Shown piece by piece: positions 35,529 to 47,900 of a DNA stretch of 64,000 nucleotides (positions are counted from its first letter, which is position 1; each line of letters opens with the position of its first letter). Origin of the DNA: Halichondria panicea. Lineage: Eukaryota > Porifera > Demospongiae > Suberitida > Halichondriidae. The stretch covers positions 5,449,182 to 5,513,181 of the forward strand of contig NC_087384.1 of assembly GCF_963675165.1 (NCBI RefSeq), read 5' to 3'. The notes beneath the pieces are model-generated. The model searched no databases. It saw nothing but the letters and a program-made list of their open reading frames with translations, and was not told the DNA's origin. Both the position numbers and the translations under genes were made by a program.

Positions 35529-36584
35529 TTATACAGTAGTTTCTTGATGCTTAATGGTCAGATGGTCAGGATCGAAGTCACTCCTTTCTGGTTTGGTAGT
35601 AGTAGTACTGCACTTACAATAACAGACAAACAACACGATTACAATTAGGCCAATTATTACAGAAATGGGCACCAAGATAACAACTGCATAGGCCCATCCT
35701 CTCTGGTCACAAATTAGTGAAACTCTGACATTCTCACCCCAGTCCACACGCTCGGGGATAGAGGTGGTTACCAAGAATTGTTGAGACCCAGTACTATAGT
35801 CAATGCCTACTAGGCAATTTCCTTGTTCACTGACAAAACACGACTCCTTAGAGCTTAGGTCAGGGACACTGTATTCTGTTCTCTCAAAGTATAAAGAAGC
35901 GCTCAAAAAGATCTCCATTGATAGTGAATTATGTAAAATTACATAGTACTCATCTTCTTGCTCGACTCGATATGAAACGGTAGATGTATTTTGCAAATCA
36001 TTACAATTGGCAGATGCATAGTAGAACCTCTCAGCCAAATCTTGGCTAGGGTTATCAACCCAACTGTTTGCATTATCATTGCCTTTCACAATGTATACAT
36101 CAACCAACAGATCCGTACACACAGAGACTGATATGTTAGAGTTGGGATGAAGATGATACTGCCAGAATCGAAACTCCGTTGAATCAATTGTCGACTCGAT
36201 AAAAACAGTAAATTGATTAGTGTCATTCAGAGGTGGTATACTCGTGTCTTCGATAAGAAACAGTTCAGCATCAACTGAATTAGATGAGAGCTCAAGAGAA
36301 CCACCATCGCATAAGAACGAGGATAGAGACAGCAGTCGACTATCCCCTGGTGAGTAGAAGTCCGTGGCAATATCTGAATTGTTGTTATTGATATGTATTG
36401 GTATTCCTACCGCCATGCCAATTATCAAAATCAAAATGAATATTATAGCTGTACAACCAGTACAAAATCCACTGTTCTTGTCACTACTTGTGTGGGTACC
36501 ATTCGAGCTGGATCCCCCTCCTCCACCACCCCCTCCTCCACCACCTCCACCACCTCCTCCTGCACTGCCTCCTCCTGATGGCAT
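35529..36584 (-). CDS. Glycine-rich two-transmembrane protein, family member B
   Basis: 351 aa, intronless, on the minus strand and so convergent with member A. It opens MPSGGGSAGG with a run of about 15 Gly. Helix 1 is AIIFILILIIGMAVGIPI. An ectodomain of about 220 residues and helix 2 (SVIIGLIVIVLFVCYCK) follow. The tail is longer than in A and ends in HQETTV, a possible class I PDZ-binding terminus (T-x-V). It shares DFYSPGDSRLL, FWQYHLHPNSN, KGNDNANSW and CDQRGWAYAVVILVPIS with the 59-kb copy, to which it is much closer than to A. Function unknown. It is not secreted: there is no cleavable signal, and helix 1 probably acts as anchor. Confidence 0.87.
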   Translation of the reverse strand: MPSGGGSAGGGGGGGGGGGGGGGGSSSNGTHTSSDKNSGFCTGCTAIIFILILIIGMAVGIPIHINNNNSDIATDFYSPGDSRLLSLSSFLCDGGSLELSSNSVDAELFLIEDTSIPPLNDTNQFTVFIESTIDSTEFRFWQYHLHPNSNISVSVCTDLLVDVYIVKGNDNANSWVDNPSQDLAERFYYASANCNDLQNTSTVSYRVEQEDEYYVILHNSLSMEIFLSASLYFERTEYSVPDLSSKESCFVSEQGNCLVGIDYSTGSQQFLVTTSIPERVDWGENVRVSLICDQRGWAYAVVILVPISVIIGLIVIVLFVCYCKCSTTTTKPERSDFDPDHLTIKHQETTV

Positions 36585-37705
36585 TCTTTCTATAATTATA
36601 CAATAATGGACTGATTTGTAAAGTGTATTTCGTATGCTGCCTATGCTGGTCTAGCTGGCTATATTGTTCATATAAAACACATTAACTCAGTGAAACTCAA
36701 ACTTAGAAAAAAATATGTGACGGCTCACAGTAGCTATATATAGATCTGTATTACTATAACTTGCACAATCATACACCACTCTATCAAATGTCTCACATTA
36801 GTTAGAGTTACTTTTTATATCGGCTATTATGTAGAGGTCCAGAGGAAATCATATCATGCATGTGCTTGAACTATCAAACTTTCATGTGACTTCAGAGTGC
36901 TAGGGAATCACTTCAGAGTACTGGAATCTCTAGAGAATGTCTCACCTATACAGAATCACATCCTGCTTCATGTGGGAAAACTGGGATTCTCATTGTAGTT
37001 ATGCATGACATCATCATGGTTTACTTCTTTGATGTACGTCTATACTCTATATAGGTCTACATGTAGCAGAATTTCTCTCATGACTGCTTCCTTTGCACTT
37101 TTTTCACCCTAGTAGCTATAGGTAGAGGTGCAAGCTAATGCATGGAAGAGCAATGCATGAGACAACAGAAAAGCAGAACATTGAAAACATTCAGGTTTTA
37201 ATTAAGGGGCCTGGAGGCACAGGGTCCTAAGGTTGTGCAGTGGAATTAGTAACATAAGAGTACTGTAGACCAACGCTACGTGGCCAATTCCACAACCTTA
37301 GGAACCTCTATAGGTATTCGATCCATTAAAGTACTTTCAATTGTGATTATGTAGGCTGGACAATGATTACCTACATTAACAATTGGCTTTTATTTAGGCC
37401 CTGCTTTCCTGAGCCTTTAAAATGTCAGTGCCTCCAACTGGCTAACACTATAGTTATAGTATATGATCATAATATTTTTTGCTTCACTCGTACCTTGTGG
37501 ACGTACAATATCCAGGGTAGCCGCTTGAGCTGGTGGGTGGAGGAAAGCTACTAATAGCTAGCTTTTATACACACATTGATTATAATTATCATGATGATAT
37601 AATTTGCTGCATGCCAAATATAAATCTAGTGGGTAATGATCAACCATGATTGTTGTTAAAAACGATCGATGCCAAAAGTTCAAGTCTAATATTAATGGCT
37701 GCAAG

Positions 37706-37995
37706 TCAGCAGAGCCTTGCAGCTCTCTGCTCACTCCGCAGCTACCAATAGCTAGCGTTCTAGTGCAGAGCTAACTACTAAGTAGAGTAGTAACACTCGG
37801 TGAACAAGTTTTGCTACGGACTCTTCTGAAAAGGCTGCAATAGCATTCCAAGTAAGCAAAACTAGGTATAACTCGAGAACGAAGCATTATTTTGCAAATC
37901 CACGAATTATAATCCAAGTAAACATGACTAGAAGCCTATAGAAACTCTTACTTGCACTTGATTCATCCTTGAGCAGCTGTAGCGGTCTACACACA
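37706..37995. repeat. Dispersed repeat, copy 2
   Basis: Closely matches 9850-10090: both contain AGCTACCAATAGCTAGC and TATAACTCGAGAACGAAGCA. It ends in a CA-rich microsatellite at 37990-38030. Confidence 0.7.
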
Positions 37996-38106
37996 CACAC
38001 AGACACAGACACACACACAGACACACAAACACACTACCGTATACCTCGCTTGCGCATGCGCACCGAGGCATAATTAAGCCCCTCAAACATTTCGCGCACC
38101 GAGGTA

Positions 38107-38652
38107 GCCTCTACACAGGCTCTCCTTTTTCTGTTCTTTCACACCGTTCAATAAGATAAAATACTGTATTAATTGTTCAATTGTTCAATGAGATAAAATA
38201 CGGTATTAATTGGAGGAGTAAAGAAAGAAATAGACGTAGAGTTAGGAAAAAGGAGATGATAGTCTGATAGAATCTGAACACACAATTGCAAATTCAATCT
38301 AGACTAGTTACTAGTAGATCATCTAGCTAAGCCTAAGGTATAGCTAGCTATAGTGCTTGCAAACTTCCAGTTTCAAGTCCATGTCCAGCTTGCTGCTTTA
38401 TTAGTCATAGATTTCTGCGTGGGCAGTCCAACATCTCTAGCTCAGCATGCCCACGCTCATTTTCACCCTTCTACCACCCTTCTACCCTCACACGACTTCC
38501 CGATACAGGCTCTCCTTTTTCCTAACTCTACGTCTATTTCTTTCTTTACTCCTCCAATTAATACCGTATTTTATCTCATTGAACAATTAATACAGTATTT
38601 TATCTTATTGAACGGTGTGAAAGAACAGAAAAAGGAGAGCCTGTGTAGAGGC
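38107..38652. repeat. Large foldback element, about 145-bp arms
   Basis: The left arm (38107-38256) starts GCCTCTACACAGGCTCTCC. It is mirrored by the right arm (38511-38652), which ends GGAGAGCCTGTGTAGAGGC. The match includes AGATAAAATACGGTATTAAT and its complement, and is nearly perfect apart from small indels. The centre is about 255 bp. A related AGATAAAATACTG/AGATAAAATACGG segment sits inside the helicase element at 12570-12625. Confidence 0.85.
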
Positions 38653-38911
38653 TTACTTTTCTTAACTGTACGCCCATTTCTTTCTTTGCTGCCTCACTAT
38701 GTCTTTCATGGATGAACAGTGACAACAGCAAGAAAAAGTAAGGCCTGGGAACGAGGCTACACCGAGGCATAAGTTTATCAGGGCCTACACCATACACACA
38801 ATTAATGAAAATTCTGCTGGGCGGGGCCAAATGGGACCCCGGATGGATGTCACAGGCAAATAGTGCTCCTTGCTGGAAAGGGCAATACTTATAGAGCTAG
38901 CTATAGATATC

Positions 38912-41900
38912 ATGGTTCCTCATGCTCAAGCTCTTGCTTTTTTATTGCTAACAATCACAACATTAATTACAAAAGGTGAGTGAGAGTCCTTTCTAGACTA
39001 AAATTAATTTTGTGCACAAGATTATTCAATTTATGACTTTTTAAACTCCACATGCAGTGACTGCCCAAGTTGACCCTACCACAAGTAGACTATGCAACAG
39101 TGCAACAAGATGCAATGAATGTATTATAGCAGACCCAAGATGCGTGTGGTGTGCTGATCCAGTAAGCTCTAGCTAATTCAGTAGAGCTCAGTTTTTTCCA
39201 TTTGAAATGTCCACAACTCGTTCAATTATATTGCAGGAATACAATGGCATTATGAGATGCTATGTGAATGGTGATCCTGGATTCACTTGCAACTCTCTAC
39301 AAAACCCAGTGGGTACAGTAGTCACAGTTTCTACTCCTTCACTTGGTGATAATAATCAAGTGACTCCTTCGCGAGTGAATGTGACATTCAGACCAGGTGT
39401 GCCAAACTGAACATGATTTGACATGATCTGATGATTAACTCGAGGCCGTGCCGTGGCCAGTGGGTTATAGTCAGAGGAGGTCCGACATGCGTGCGCGAAT
39501 TACTACAAGTTCCAATGCATTGATGTCATTGCGCTCACGTGATAACATCCATGGCCAAATACACTAGCACTTTAGTGATTTGTGCACGCCGATCCTCTGG
39601 GTTGTAGTAATCAGTGGTTTGTCTGTCTACCACAAGTAGACAGCCTCAATACCAGCCGTTTGTTGTCTGAGAAAGAACGCCTGGTCAAGTTCCAATGTAG
39701 AACTCGTCTAATATTTCTTGGGCCAATAATTGCAAAATCAGCCCGTGAATATCATTATGATGCTTACGCAGCTAGCTGTAGGGGCCAAGCCAACTTAATA
39801 ACATGTTTCACGGACTTTTATTAGCAATTATAGACCAGCTAGGCCTGTAAAAAAAAAAATTATGAAGTTAAAAATGAAGGCGGAGAGTGGGTGTTTTTAG
39901 ACTGTTAGAGAAATTGTTAGGCTTCCCAAACCACACTGGTAAGTTGTGGTCACAAATAAACCTTAATTATAAGGGTATGGAGTGGGTGATTGTGGGGTGA
40001 TTTTCACAAAAAAAAGACCTGCTTGCATCCGTGAAGCATGTAATTAAGTTGGCTTGGCCTAATTATAGTATTGTTGTGCTTGTGGTTACCGAAATTATGT
40101 TCAAACTACTCAAGCCTAACCACTTGCTGACTAAGCTAAATGAGTTCTACTGACATTGGAACTTGACCAGGCGTTCTTTCAGACAACGAATGGCCTGGTC
40201 CTGAGTCTAGTACATGAAATAAAGTGTATCTGTATGATTACTAGCTGAGGCCCTTCTCTTCCGGATCTTGCTGCAGTAGTATATATAGGCAAGCTACAGC
40301 CGAGAAGGGTCACCCACCTCTACCTATGCCACCACAATTAATCGTGCGCGGCAGCTTTTTTATTAGCTACGCGCGCTTAAAGCTAAGCACTCGTGGTAGA
40401 CACATTAAATGCGCGCAGTTAAACAAAGAGCCGCCAGCGGTAGGCAGAGGTGGGTGCCCCTTTCCGGCAACCGTAGCAAGCAAAATGATGCAGTCTCTAA
40501 ACTGTGAGCTTAAATTATGCCTCAGTGCGCATGCGCAAGTGAGGTATATATACGGTATAGTGTATTTGTGTGTGTGTGCAGCTGCTCAAGGATCAATGAA
40601 GTGCAAGTAAGAGTTTCTGTAGGCTTCTAGCAGTGGCGGATCTAGAGAAACAAGCAGGCAGGTGCTGATGCAAAAGGAAAGGAAATACACCCACTTCGGC
40701 GTCATTTCCGGTTGAACATTGGCGATTTTAGGTATGGTTTGCAAGTAAAACTGTGCCTAGTCCGCACTGCGGTAGTGCAGTCGTTGCTAGTCCAGGCCAT
40801 GCAGTCAGCTTATAGCATGCACAGCTTTTAAAAGACACAACTGCATTAGATAATAGTCGAATATGCAGAATTGTCCTTACAGAATTACTAAGTGACTCTC
40901 AGTAATCCCCAGTCTGCTGCTCGATGTTTGCATACATAATTATTTTTTTTACAGTAAAACGTTTAATTAGATGGTGCAAAAGACTAACTTTTTATCACTG
41001 CTGTTCTTTAGAATGAGTGTCAAACATCCATTGTGTCTGATTATCGATGCCTTACTCTATAGTGATTCCATATAATACCAGGAGCACGTTACAGAAGGAG
41101 CGTCTAACTCTGCATGGGTTCGGAAATCGCATTATCGTGTGTTTTCCTATAAACGCCACACTGCCTTATAAGAAAAGTGTGCAGTACTGTGTACAGACCG
41201 CGGTCAGCCTGTGAATATCATTATGATTGGATTTTGTATGTAGTGCAGCAGCAGGAGAGCTAGGTTGAGCCAGAAAGAGCTATAATGAAGAGCTATAGGT
41301 CTTTAATGGATGTTGGTATACATCATGGCAGAGACTGTCATTGGTGAGGTACAGAAAAGAGGAGCATATCCAATTACTTGTAAAGAGAAAGTGACCCAGA
41401 CTAACACATACTATAGGTGTTTTGTTTTTGCAGTAGGGAGTCTTACTGGGATTCTTAGAAGAGAGAGCTTACTACCAGGCCTATAGCTAACTATAGCTAG
41501 CTGTAGCTTTTCATTTTTATTGACCTATGCTTGGTAAAATTGCAACCTATATAGCTAGACAAAAGTGTTAATGTATTTTATATTCAGGGGCACCATTTTT
41601 ATTAGTGATGCCTGCTGTCAGTCACAATTTACCAAGCCACGTATCTTTTTTATACCATCACTTCACACAGCAGTGACTGTAAAGTTTAAATTATTGTCAA
41701 TTTGCAAACAAATGAGTTTTACTCTCTATATAGACTGCATGCAGACACTGTGTTCATATAGACAAAATTACACCCTCATTCAGTGCTGAACTAATTGCAC
41801 ATTTGATCTCATACTATATAACTTAACGTCATTGTAACCATGCATAATTATAGTCAAGTGCCATTTCAAAAGTACGTACACAGGAAAACCATGCAACAGT

Positions 41901-44900
41901 TCATGCAACAACTATATTATGTTAGCTTTCATTTCAGAATGGTGCTGCGAAGAAATCTTTTGATGGTTCAAAGGATCACGCTTTAATTGATGTGTGCATA
42001 TATATAGAAGTGATCTGTGCACATTAATTTGTTAACACTCAGAGTGCATGCATGCACTGCGCCGCCACACATAGTTCCATAATAGAGGCATATTGATTGG
42101 CTATATATATTTAGTAATTGATCTGATTGGCTAAAAACATTACATTATACATGGAAGCATAGAAGGTATACTTATTCTACAGGAAGTGGACGCATATTCT
42201 ACAGGAAATGGGCGCCAATTTTCTACAGGAAGTGGACACATATTCTACAGGAAATGGATGCATATTCTACAGGAAGTGACAAATAATTTGCAGGAAGTTC
42301 TCAAAAGTTGGAATGAAATTTTTAGTGAAAGTGACAAGAAGATGACAAAAAACATGGAGTGTTCAGTCAATATTCATTCTTTCCATGTCCACTGTTGCTT
42401 TGTATTGCTTTTTCCAGTTGGGCATGGGAAGGGGGGCCAGGAAGCATCGCTTGACACTTTCTATTGAGTTTTTTAAGGTTCCATTCCGGTCCAGTCTTCT
42501 ATATACTCCCCTCCACTCTACCACAGAGCCTCATTCTTCTTCTTGTATTGTTGCAGTTAGTTCTAGGTTCTTTTTACTTGTCTTTTCTTTCCAGTATCTT
42601 CAACAAGCAAGCTCTACTAAGTTTTACTGTAGTTTTTCGTTGTTTTGAAGCCGTCTTCTTGTCTTTTTCTGTCAATTGGTGTCTCTCACACCTCTCCAGC
42701 TCGCACAAATTCAATTTCTGTTGCTACGCACCAAACCTGGCTTTTTATAACCACGCCTCGCGCATGCGCAATGAAGTCCAAGTTAGATTGACCACACCCA
42801 CTCATAGAATATGCGTCTTAGTAACCACCCTCGGGCTAACCGCAACCGCGGAGGTTACATAGACGCATATTCTACTCTTAGGTGTAGTCTATCCTATACA
42901 TAGTGCAGAAAACAACTCTGCATGCATTGATCTAACTTGTGGCCTTTGACAGAATGGCCACTTCTGAGGGGGCAGCGATCAACGCAAAGTAACTTGTACA
43001 AACAACAGTGCTTGAAAATTCTTGAACGCCCATGCACATTCGGAAGCCCATACACCCACGTTTTTCTGTGCATGAGAGGGTGCATGTGGTCTCATAATCA
43101 TTACACTCGGCATTTATAAATACCTCCCAGAAAATCAGTAAACTGGGGGGGTGTTTGAGCAACCTGAGCCCCCCCCCCCCCTCTAGCTGGATACATTACC
43201 TACCGTATATAGCGGAACATTTTTGCTGGTGCTATTTAGCTCCAGAGCCCTCGGTAAAATTTTTTATGGTTTCTATACTCGCTGCCAAAAAATCACACCC
43301 ACCAATAGCGTGATATACGGGTGCGTGGGAGTTTATCCCAGTTTTAATTTCGCGTTAACTGCTCTGCCCTTTAAAAACTCAAAATGTTCTTTTTCTAGAG
43401 TTTTTTTCTAGTGTGAGAAAAGGGATACGCCATGCAGTCACACACGCATACACACACACAGGAGCCCCTATTTCCTTTCCGCTCACAGTTCAATCAGCTC
43501 GTAACTTTCCTGTGGATGTTTACCTCCTCATGGACTTATCTGCCTCCATGAGGGATGATCTAGAAAACCTCAAAAGGCTTGGTTCTAGTGTGGGTACGTT
43601 TGAGTGTAATTGTTGGCTGCAAATTTTTATGCATTCAGTTTGAGGTACTTGTAGTACGTATACTGAAGTCATATAGATCAAAGGAAAAACCATGCAAAAT
43701 AATTATAGTACTTACTTGCGGCAACCACTGTATAGGCAGGGGCGGATCCAGGATTCTTGATAGGGGAAAGCTAAAAATATTTTACTGTAATAATGGATGT
43801 TGTTTATTATGTTAGCACATTATTGTTACACTCTTAGTAGAACACACACATAGACCTGGCAAGATCGAGCTTGCCCCTTCAAGACTCATCATGCATCTTC
43901 AAGATCGAGCATGCCTCTTCAAGATCCACCAAGACTCATCAGGACTAACCATAGAATGCAATTAGTGCAGGCCATTAGTATATAAACTGGTTGTCAAATT
44001 GTGTATAGTAGTCTTGTGAATAACCAATATCATTTATCTACAACTATCAAGTGAACCTTTTCACATTGGCGTACTCGGCAGGATTGCAAAATGGCAAAAC
44101 CTATGATTACCCCTGAGGCATTCAATGGACAAGGAAGCTGGACTGAGTGGTATGTCCACTTTCAGAACGTTGTGGAGATCAATGATTGGGATGAAGCAAA
44201 CCAGCTAAAGTGGCTGAAGGTGCGATTGACCGGACGAGCCCAGACAGCATTTCAGAGACTACCAGCCGAAACAAAAGCCAGTTTGAATAGTACAGCCGAA
44301 GCTCTGAAAGAAAGATTCGAGCCGGCAAGCCAGAAGACTCGCTATCAGGCTGAGTTCCAGACCCGCCGAAAGAAGAAGACTGAAAATTGGGCGGATCTAG
44401 CTGAAGACCTCCTGTTCCAGGCAGACAAGGCTTACCCCGACCTGGACAACAAAGCCCGAGAGACGCTTGCCCTGAATGCTTATTTGGCTCAGCTGGACAA
44501 CCCGCAGATCGCTTTTGGCGTGCGACAGAGGACACAAAAAGTCGTCTGTTTTCAAGCACAATGTGTTTCCTGCATGGCTCATCAATAATTATTCATGCTC
44601 AGTAATAAACTGGGTGTGGCCATGATAATGTAACCGTAGCTATACGTGCATGCGCAGCAGTGAGTTGATAGCTATAGCTCGAGCTAGATTCTATTTTCAG
44701 GCTTGTCATCAAGGCCAGGGGGGTGCTCAAGCCCCCAAAGCGCCCCACTGGATCCGCCACTGTTAAATTGTATATTATGATAAAACACTCTATAGTTGGA
44801 AAAATAATATTCATAGAGAGAGACAACTTGAGCTTTTTCTTAGGAGGGGCTGTCTATATATAAGGCTATCCTTCAGAAACAAAATTAGAATCAAGAAAAG

Positions 44901-47900
44901 CTTCAAGTTTTTTTGTTTCTGATCTCAGACTATTATATACAATTATGCAGCCAGAGCTCTTCAACCTTATCTAGACTTTAAGCACACACTTTATATATAG
45001 CTTGTTGCAGCTCAATAGGCTTTTTGCAGCCTCTCCAGAATCTGGGGTAGCAAAATCTGTTCATATATATATAGAAAGTTGCTGTACTTTAATATTATGG
45101 TTATGACATATGCATGCATGCACAAGCAACTATTATATAGATGTCTAGTCGTTAAATTGCTCGTCTCCAATGTATAAAAGCAGAAATTTAGCCTGAATAT
45201 TATAGTCAGATTCTGCATGTTGAGTATGTAATTCATAGTCCTCGTTCTGATGTTTGTGACCAGCTCTCATAATTATACTGTCTTGAGGGATTTACCTTAA
45301 ACGATAAAGCCATGGGTCAATCACTATATCGTGATGCATCGAAGTATACGAAGATCTATGTATAGCTTCTTAGTACAGTGCCATGTTATTTAATGTGTCT
45401 TGTATATTTATTTTACTCCGTGTACTGTGTTGTCTGTATCATTATTGTTATCTTACAGATCGTTAGCTATACTGAACGCATGCAACTACCAGATCTAGAT
45501 CTAAGTTCGTTTATTCGATATAGAAATAAACATTTGGCTTAGGAGTGAGGCTACAATGAAGCGGATAGTTATGGAACGCCGTTTGCGACAAAATTCAGGC
45601 AGAATCTGATAGGCGTGTGCATCCAATATAAAATCGATTTTTGAAGATCGATTTTTAATAATCGATTTTTTACAGTTGATTTTCGATTTACACGTGAACG
45701 ATCTTTGACAATCGATCTGATAATCGATTTTTAAAATTCGATTTTTGATAATCGATTAAATAATCGATTTTTAATAATCGATTTTTGAAAATCTATTGCA
45801 ATTGATTGATACTAGCCTCGAATCCAGGCCGATTAAAATGGATTCAAGGCTACAGTTAGGCCGCCCTTGAAACTCAGAACATGCACAAACTCCTTCTCCA
45901 CGGCCTGGAATCAAAGCTTGGCTTGGTTAGCTATCTCACATGATAGACTATAACGCAAAAGCGAAACATTATTGGAACCATTAAAAAGGAGGGCCATAAG
46001 TCACAATAAAAATCATTAATTTTAGAACTGTTCTGTTGGTGCTAATCTTATTTAGTTCCTTCGTGCACCCATTTTTGTATGTTTTCTCGCCAGCACTGTT
46101 TTATTTGGCCATCTTGTGTGTGCTTAGAGAAAGAGCTGAGAAAGAGTTTGGTGATTCCAGATAGAATAGAAGTCATGAATAGTGGCTTCTTCAATGCAAA
46201 ATTTCTCTAAGGATAGTCTCACGCCGGTGATACAGCTTTAGACAGGGACCCCCCCAGCTAGCCCCCTTCAGAGCAGTTCTAGAATCGATTATCAAAAATC
46301 GAATTTCAAAAATTGATTATCAGATCGATTGTCAAAGATCGTTCACGTGTAAATCGAAAATCAACTGTAAAAAAATTAAAAATCGATCTTCAAAAATCGA
46401 TTTTATATTAGATGCACACGCCTATCACATTCTGCCTGAATTTTATCGCAAACGGCGTTCCATAGATAGTGTGTTTATATATACTATAATATAGTCGTAG
46501 TGAAACCATAGTTTTTATAGTATAGGTAATGGTCTAAATAATCATATCATGTAATTTTCTTATTTGTATAATAAGGTATAATTTACCCTTATACTGACTG
46601 CATAGTTGTTATATATCTTTTCATACAGCTGATGAAATTGCAGACATCTCCTCTGACTTTAAGGTTGGATTTGGTTCCTTTGTGGACAAGCGAGTGTCCC
46701 CATATGTGTCATTGGATGTTAATCGTCAACTAGATCCGTGTCTCGATGGTTGTGTGAGCACCTACAGTTACAGGCATCACGTGGATCTGACTGATGATTC
46801 ACAGTTCTTTGGTGTAAGTACTACATATATCTAAAGTAAATGGTAAAGCTTGCCTCGAGGCGTAGCCGCACGAGGGATACGGTAGGGTAAAGCTGACTGT
46901 GTGTGTGTCTGGGTCTGTGTCTGTTCCAGCTGTAACTACTCAACGGCAATGCGATGAAAACTAACAGCTTCTATAGGCTTCTAACCACGTTCTCTTGGAT
47001 TTTGATTCGTGGATTTATCTGATTAGCAAAATAAAGCTTCTTTCTCGAGTTATGGCTGGTTTGACTCACAGTGAAGGCTGTTGCAGAGTCTCTTCAGAAT
47101 CTTTCATAGCATCATCTGTTCGCACAAACTTTCTATTCAGCTTATGACTTACTATAAGAGTCAGGAAAGAGCTGCAAAGCTGTATGCCTATCGTAACTAG
47201 ACGGGCGTTGCCACCCTCAACCGTTGTACGGAAGGAGGACGGGACCCAAACTTATCCACAGTTTTGTTTTGCCACCGGCTGCAATCAGATTGCAGTATTT
47301 CAAGTGGATTGATCACACCCACTTATTACCACATGTGAATTTGAACACGCTAGATTGACTGAGAGGCGTGGTCAACACCTACTTTAATAAGTGATATTCA
47401 TCTAACACCCACTTAAAAACAATGAGATTCATAATGCGCTATTGCGTAACAGGCCAGAGCAAAACTGTAGAGATAGGCTTGGTTCCCGTCCTCCTTTACG
47501 GAGGGCGGCGACGCCTGCCTATATTGTAGCCTCGAAGGCAGCCCTTGTGAACTTGACCTCATTGCAGATCCACTCCCTTTTTTAATTATTCATTGACAGG
47601 AAATAAATACTGTTACACAACTTCTACATTGTAGATCTACATGCCTATAAATCCTTGAAGATCATTCATCAAGCCATCAGATTTCCATTAAGCTCCTCTC
47701 CTATAATGACTGTGTGTCAATTCTAACATAATAATGTACCGTATAGCACGAAATTTTCGAGGCACTTATATTTCGTGGATTGGCCTCTAAAAGCATTTTC
47801 GTGCACAATGTTTGCGGAATGACTGTTTACCGGAAGCCACGCCTTTAAATCTTTGCATGTTATAGCAGGTAATTCAATTTTCGTGGACTTAATTTTTGTG

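Larger units (their letters stand above)
36585..38911. other. Intergenic region upstream of member B and of the integrin gene
   Basis: Holds the duplicated family flank in reverse (about 36890-37075), a loose inverted repeat around CCTAAGGTTGTG (37226-37302), a dispersed repeat (37706-37995) and a large foldback (38107-38652). No gene is recognised. Confidence 0.6.

Noticed and set aside
35529..36584. Gly-rich two-TM protein considered as a membrane RING E3 ligase (APD-like)
   Set aside because: No RING or other zinc-binding Cys/His cluster is present in the C-terminal tail.
36364..36606. Plus-strand proline-rich frame
   Set aside because: It is the antisense shadow of the glycine run and first helix of member B.
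42177..42300. Possible CRISPR-like array
   Set aside because: Units are contiguous without spacers and the genome is animal; it is a minisatellite.
42385..42862. Overlapping plus-strand frames of 87 and 132 codons in integrin intron 3
   Set aside because: They overlap each other in different frames, run into a hairpin repeat, and give low-complexity Ser/Leu/Phe-rich products.
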